Positions 7,616 through 8,042 of a stretch of DNA of 8,042 nt are shown here, piece by piece. The stretch spans positions 1 through 8,042 of the forward strand of contig JAGNPU010000067.1 of NCBI GenBank assembly GCA_017989485.1. The letters run 5' to 3'. Every line of letters begins with the position of its first letter. Within the stretch, counting starts at the first letter, position 1. The DNA comes from Neisseriaceae bacterium (GTDB lineage: Bacteria > Pseudomonadota > Gammaproteobacteria > Burkholderiales > Neisseriaceae). A program made the translations under genes and the position numbers. The notes under the pieces were generated by a model. That model did no database searches. It was not told where the DNA came from and was given only the letters and a program-made list of their open reading frames with translations.

Positions 7616-7675
7616 CCAGCCAGCCGCAGGCTGAGCTCTGATGGCCGTTAGGCTTAAGCTTAAAGCCATCCGCAA

Positions 7676-7727
7676 TGCTTCGGTCGCTTCGCTATTTATC
7701 GATCGTTGTCTGTCGCCCGAAGGGTGA
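7676..7727. repeat. Repeat unit, copy A
   Basis: Bases 7676-7718 match 7809-7851 at 35 of 43 positions with no gaps, and six of the eight differences are transitions. The copy ends in a small hairpin, TCGCCC (7713-7718) with GGGTGA (7722-7727), loop GAA. The following 12-bp inverted repeat of copy B is absent here. Confidence 0.65.
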
Positions 7728-7785
7728 AATAAAACGCTGAACCATCAGTCATGTGAACCATTACCCTTGATCGCATGATGATTTA

Positions 7786-7817
7786 GCCGCACTGGAAATG
7801 CTCATCAGTGCTTCGGC
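7786..7817. repeat. Bulged inverted repeat preceding and overlapping copy B
   Basis: GCCGCACTG (7786-7794) pairs with CAGTG (7806-7810) and CGGC (7814-7817), leaving CTT as a 3-nt bulge. The loop is 11 nt. It overlaps the first bases of copy B and has no equivalent before copy A. Confidence 0.45.
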
Positions 7818-7861
7818 CACTTTGCTATTAATTAATCGTTGCCTTTCGCCCTGTAGGGCGA
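7809..7861. repeat. Repeat unit, copy B
   Basis: This copy starts with the same TGCTTCGG as copy A, 133 bp to its right, and is 81% identical over 43 bp. It ends in a perfect hairpin, TCGCCC (7846-7851) with GGGCGA (7856-7861), loop TGTA. The stem is kept in both copies while the loop and one stem base differ. It runs directly into the inverted repeat at 7865. Confidence 0.65.
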
Positions 7862-7864
7862 CAG

Positions 7865-7892
7865 ACTTTCTTTTGGGTGGCCAAAAGAAAGT
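7865..7892. repeat. Perfect 12-bp inverted repeat
   Basis: ACTTTCTTTTGG (7865-7876) and CCAAAAGAAAGT (7881-7892) pair perfectly around the loop GTGG. No T run follows on either strand, so a terminator is unlikely. The word CTTTCTTTTGG...CCAAAAGAAAGT is one I recall as recurring in intergenic DNA of several beta- and gammaproteobacteria. Confidence 0.7.
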
Positions 7893-7922
7893 ATGCAAAG
7901 AAAACGCCACCCCGACCAGCCG

Positions 7923-7947
7923 CCCCTTACGCCGTTGGCGCAAGGGG
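7923..7947 (-). repeat. 11-bp hairpin with GTT loop
   Basis: CCCCTTACGCC (7923-7933) and GGCGCAAGGGG (7937-7947) pair at all but one position. That position (A7929 with C7941) is a mismatch on the plus strand and U-G in minus-strand RNA, so any RNA role would favour leftward transcription. Confidence 0.6.
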
Positions 7948-7975
7948 TGCCCTCGCCAGAACCTAGCGGGCCAGC

Positions 7976-8034
7976 GCAGGCAAGAGTGGCGGCCTCCTAT
8001 AGAAACCGGTCGGCCACCACAAGCGTTTGCCTGC
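7976..8034 (-). repeat. Two-part compound hairpin at the right edge
   Basis: An outer 8-bp stem, GCAGGCAA (7976-7983) with TTGCCTGC (8027-8034), encloses an internal loop and an inner 9-bp stem, GTGGCGGCC (7986-7994) with GGCCACCAC (8012-8020). The single inner irregularity (C7990 with A8016) is again a mismatch on the plus strand and G-U in minus-strand RNA. The structure may continue beyond the window. Confidence 0.55.
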
Positions 8035-8042
8035 TTCATCTG

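Larger units (their letters stand above)
7492..8042. other. Gene-free, repeat-rich tail
   Basis: I see no credible gene in this stretch. The open frames present lack ribosome binding sites, cross the repeats and the upstream terminator, and resemble no protein I know. The stretch holds a 12-bp palindrome, a REP-like repeat, a diverged duplicate unit, and a row of hairpins that reaches the right edge. The sequence at 7846-8042 resembles interspersed non-coding repeats that I recall from other proteobacterial genomes, but I cannot name a family. The element probably continues past the window. Confidence 0.7.

Noticed and set aside
7506..7634. Plus-strand 42-codon frame beginning MPWWKPWFIWF
   Set aside because: The Trp-rich start is eye-catching, but it has no ribosome binding site, starts just after a strong terminator, and ends inside the REP-like repeat (VILTKVGIQ).
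7448..7675. Minus-strand open frame of 75 codons
   Set aside because: It runs through the permease terminator and the REP-like repeat, and includes the string GWIPTFVRMT typical of that repeat.
7761..8039. Minus-strand open frame of 92 codons in the tail
   Set aside because: It crosses four of the hairpins and copy B, has no ribosome binding site, and its protein is rich in Arg and Trp, as expected from chance reading of repeats.
1..8042. Neisseria DNA uptake sequence, CRISPR array, integrase or transposase
   Set aside because: I looked for GCCGTCTGAA and its complement, for regularly spaced direct repeats, and for recombinase motifs. None is present.

Overview
The window looks like a chromosomal segment of a betaproteobacterium, probably a relative of Neisseria (order Neisseriales). 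Two things point that way: the gene order ribF-ileS-lspA-ispH with no fkpB between lspA and ispH, and the start of RibF (MHIWLGQ, then a [10 protein letters not shown] motif). I found no Neisseria-type uptake word (GCCGTCTGAA), so the genus stays open.

Layout, left to right. Positions 1-133 hold only a terminator. Positions 134-856 (minus) encode an unrecognised lipoprotein that this terminator serves. Positions 988-1063 (minus) hold tRNA-Phe(GAA), with its own promoter (-10 and -35 between 1098 and 1126) and a strong terminator at 953-982. Positions 1252-6462 hold a minus-strand cluster, in transcription order ribF, ileS, lspA, ispH. The first three genes are tightly packed: an 11-nt gap between ribF and ileS, and an 8-bp overlap between ileS and lspA. 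A 75-nt gap then precedes ispH. A long hairpin lies just past the ispH stop. The cluster joins four essential functions: FMN/FAD synthesis, isoleucyl-tRNA synthesis, lipoprotein signal-peptide cleavage and the last step of the MEP isoprenoid pathway.

From the divergent intergenic region (6466-6704) a polar amino-acid ABC permease runs rightward (6705-7451) and ends at a textbook terminator (7467-7491). No ATPase or binding-protein gene adjoins it, so it appears to be transcribed alone.

The last 550 bases (7492-8042) contain no credible gene but are dense in palindromes and repeats. They hold a REP-like palindrome of a very common type, two diverged copies of a 43-bp unit that each lead into a hairpin, a perfect 12-bp inverted repeat, and two larger hairpins near the right edge. 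This is the only part of the window that looks accessory or poorly described. The rest is ordinary housekeeping DNA, and I see no evidence for a new defence or mobile system inside these bounds.
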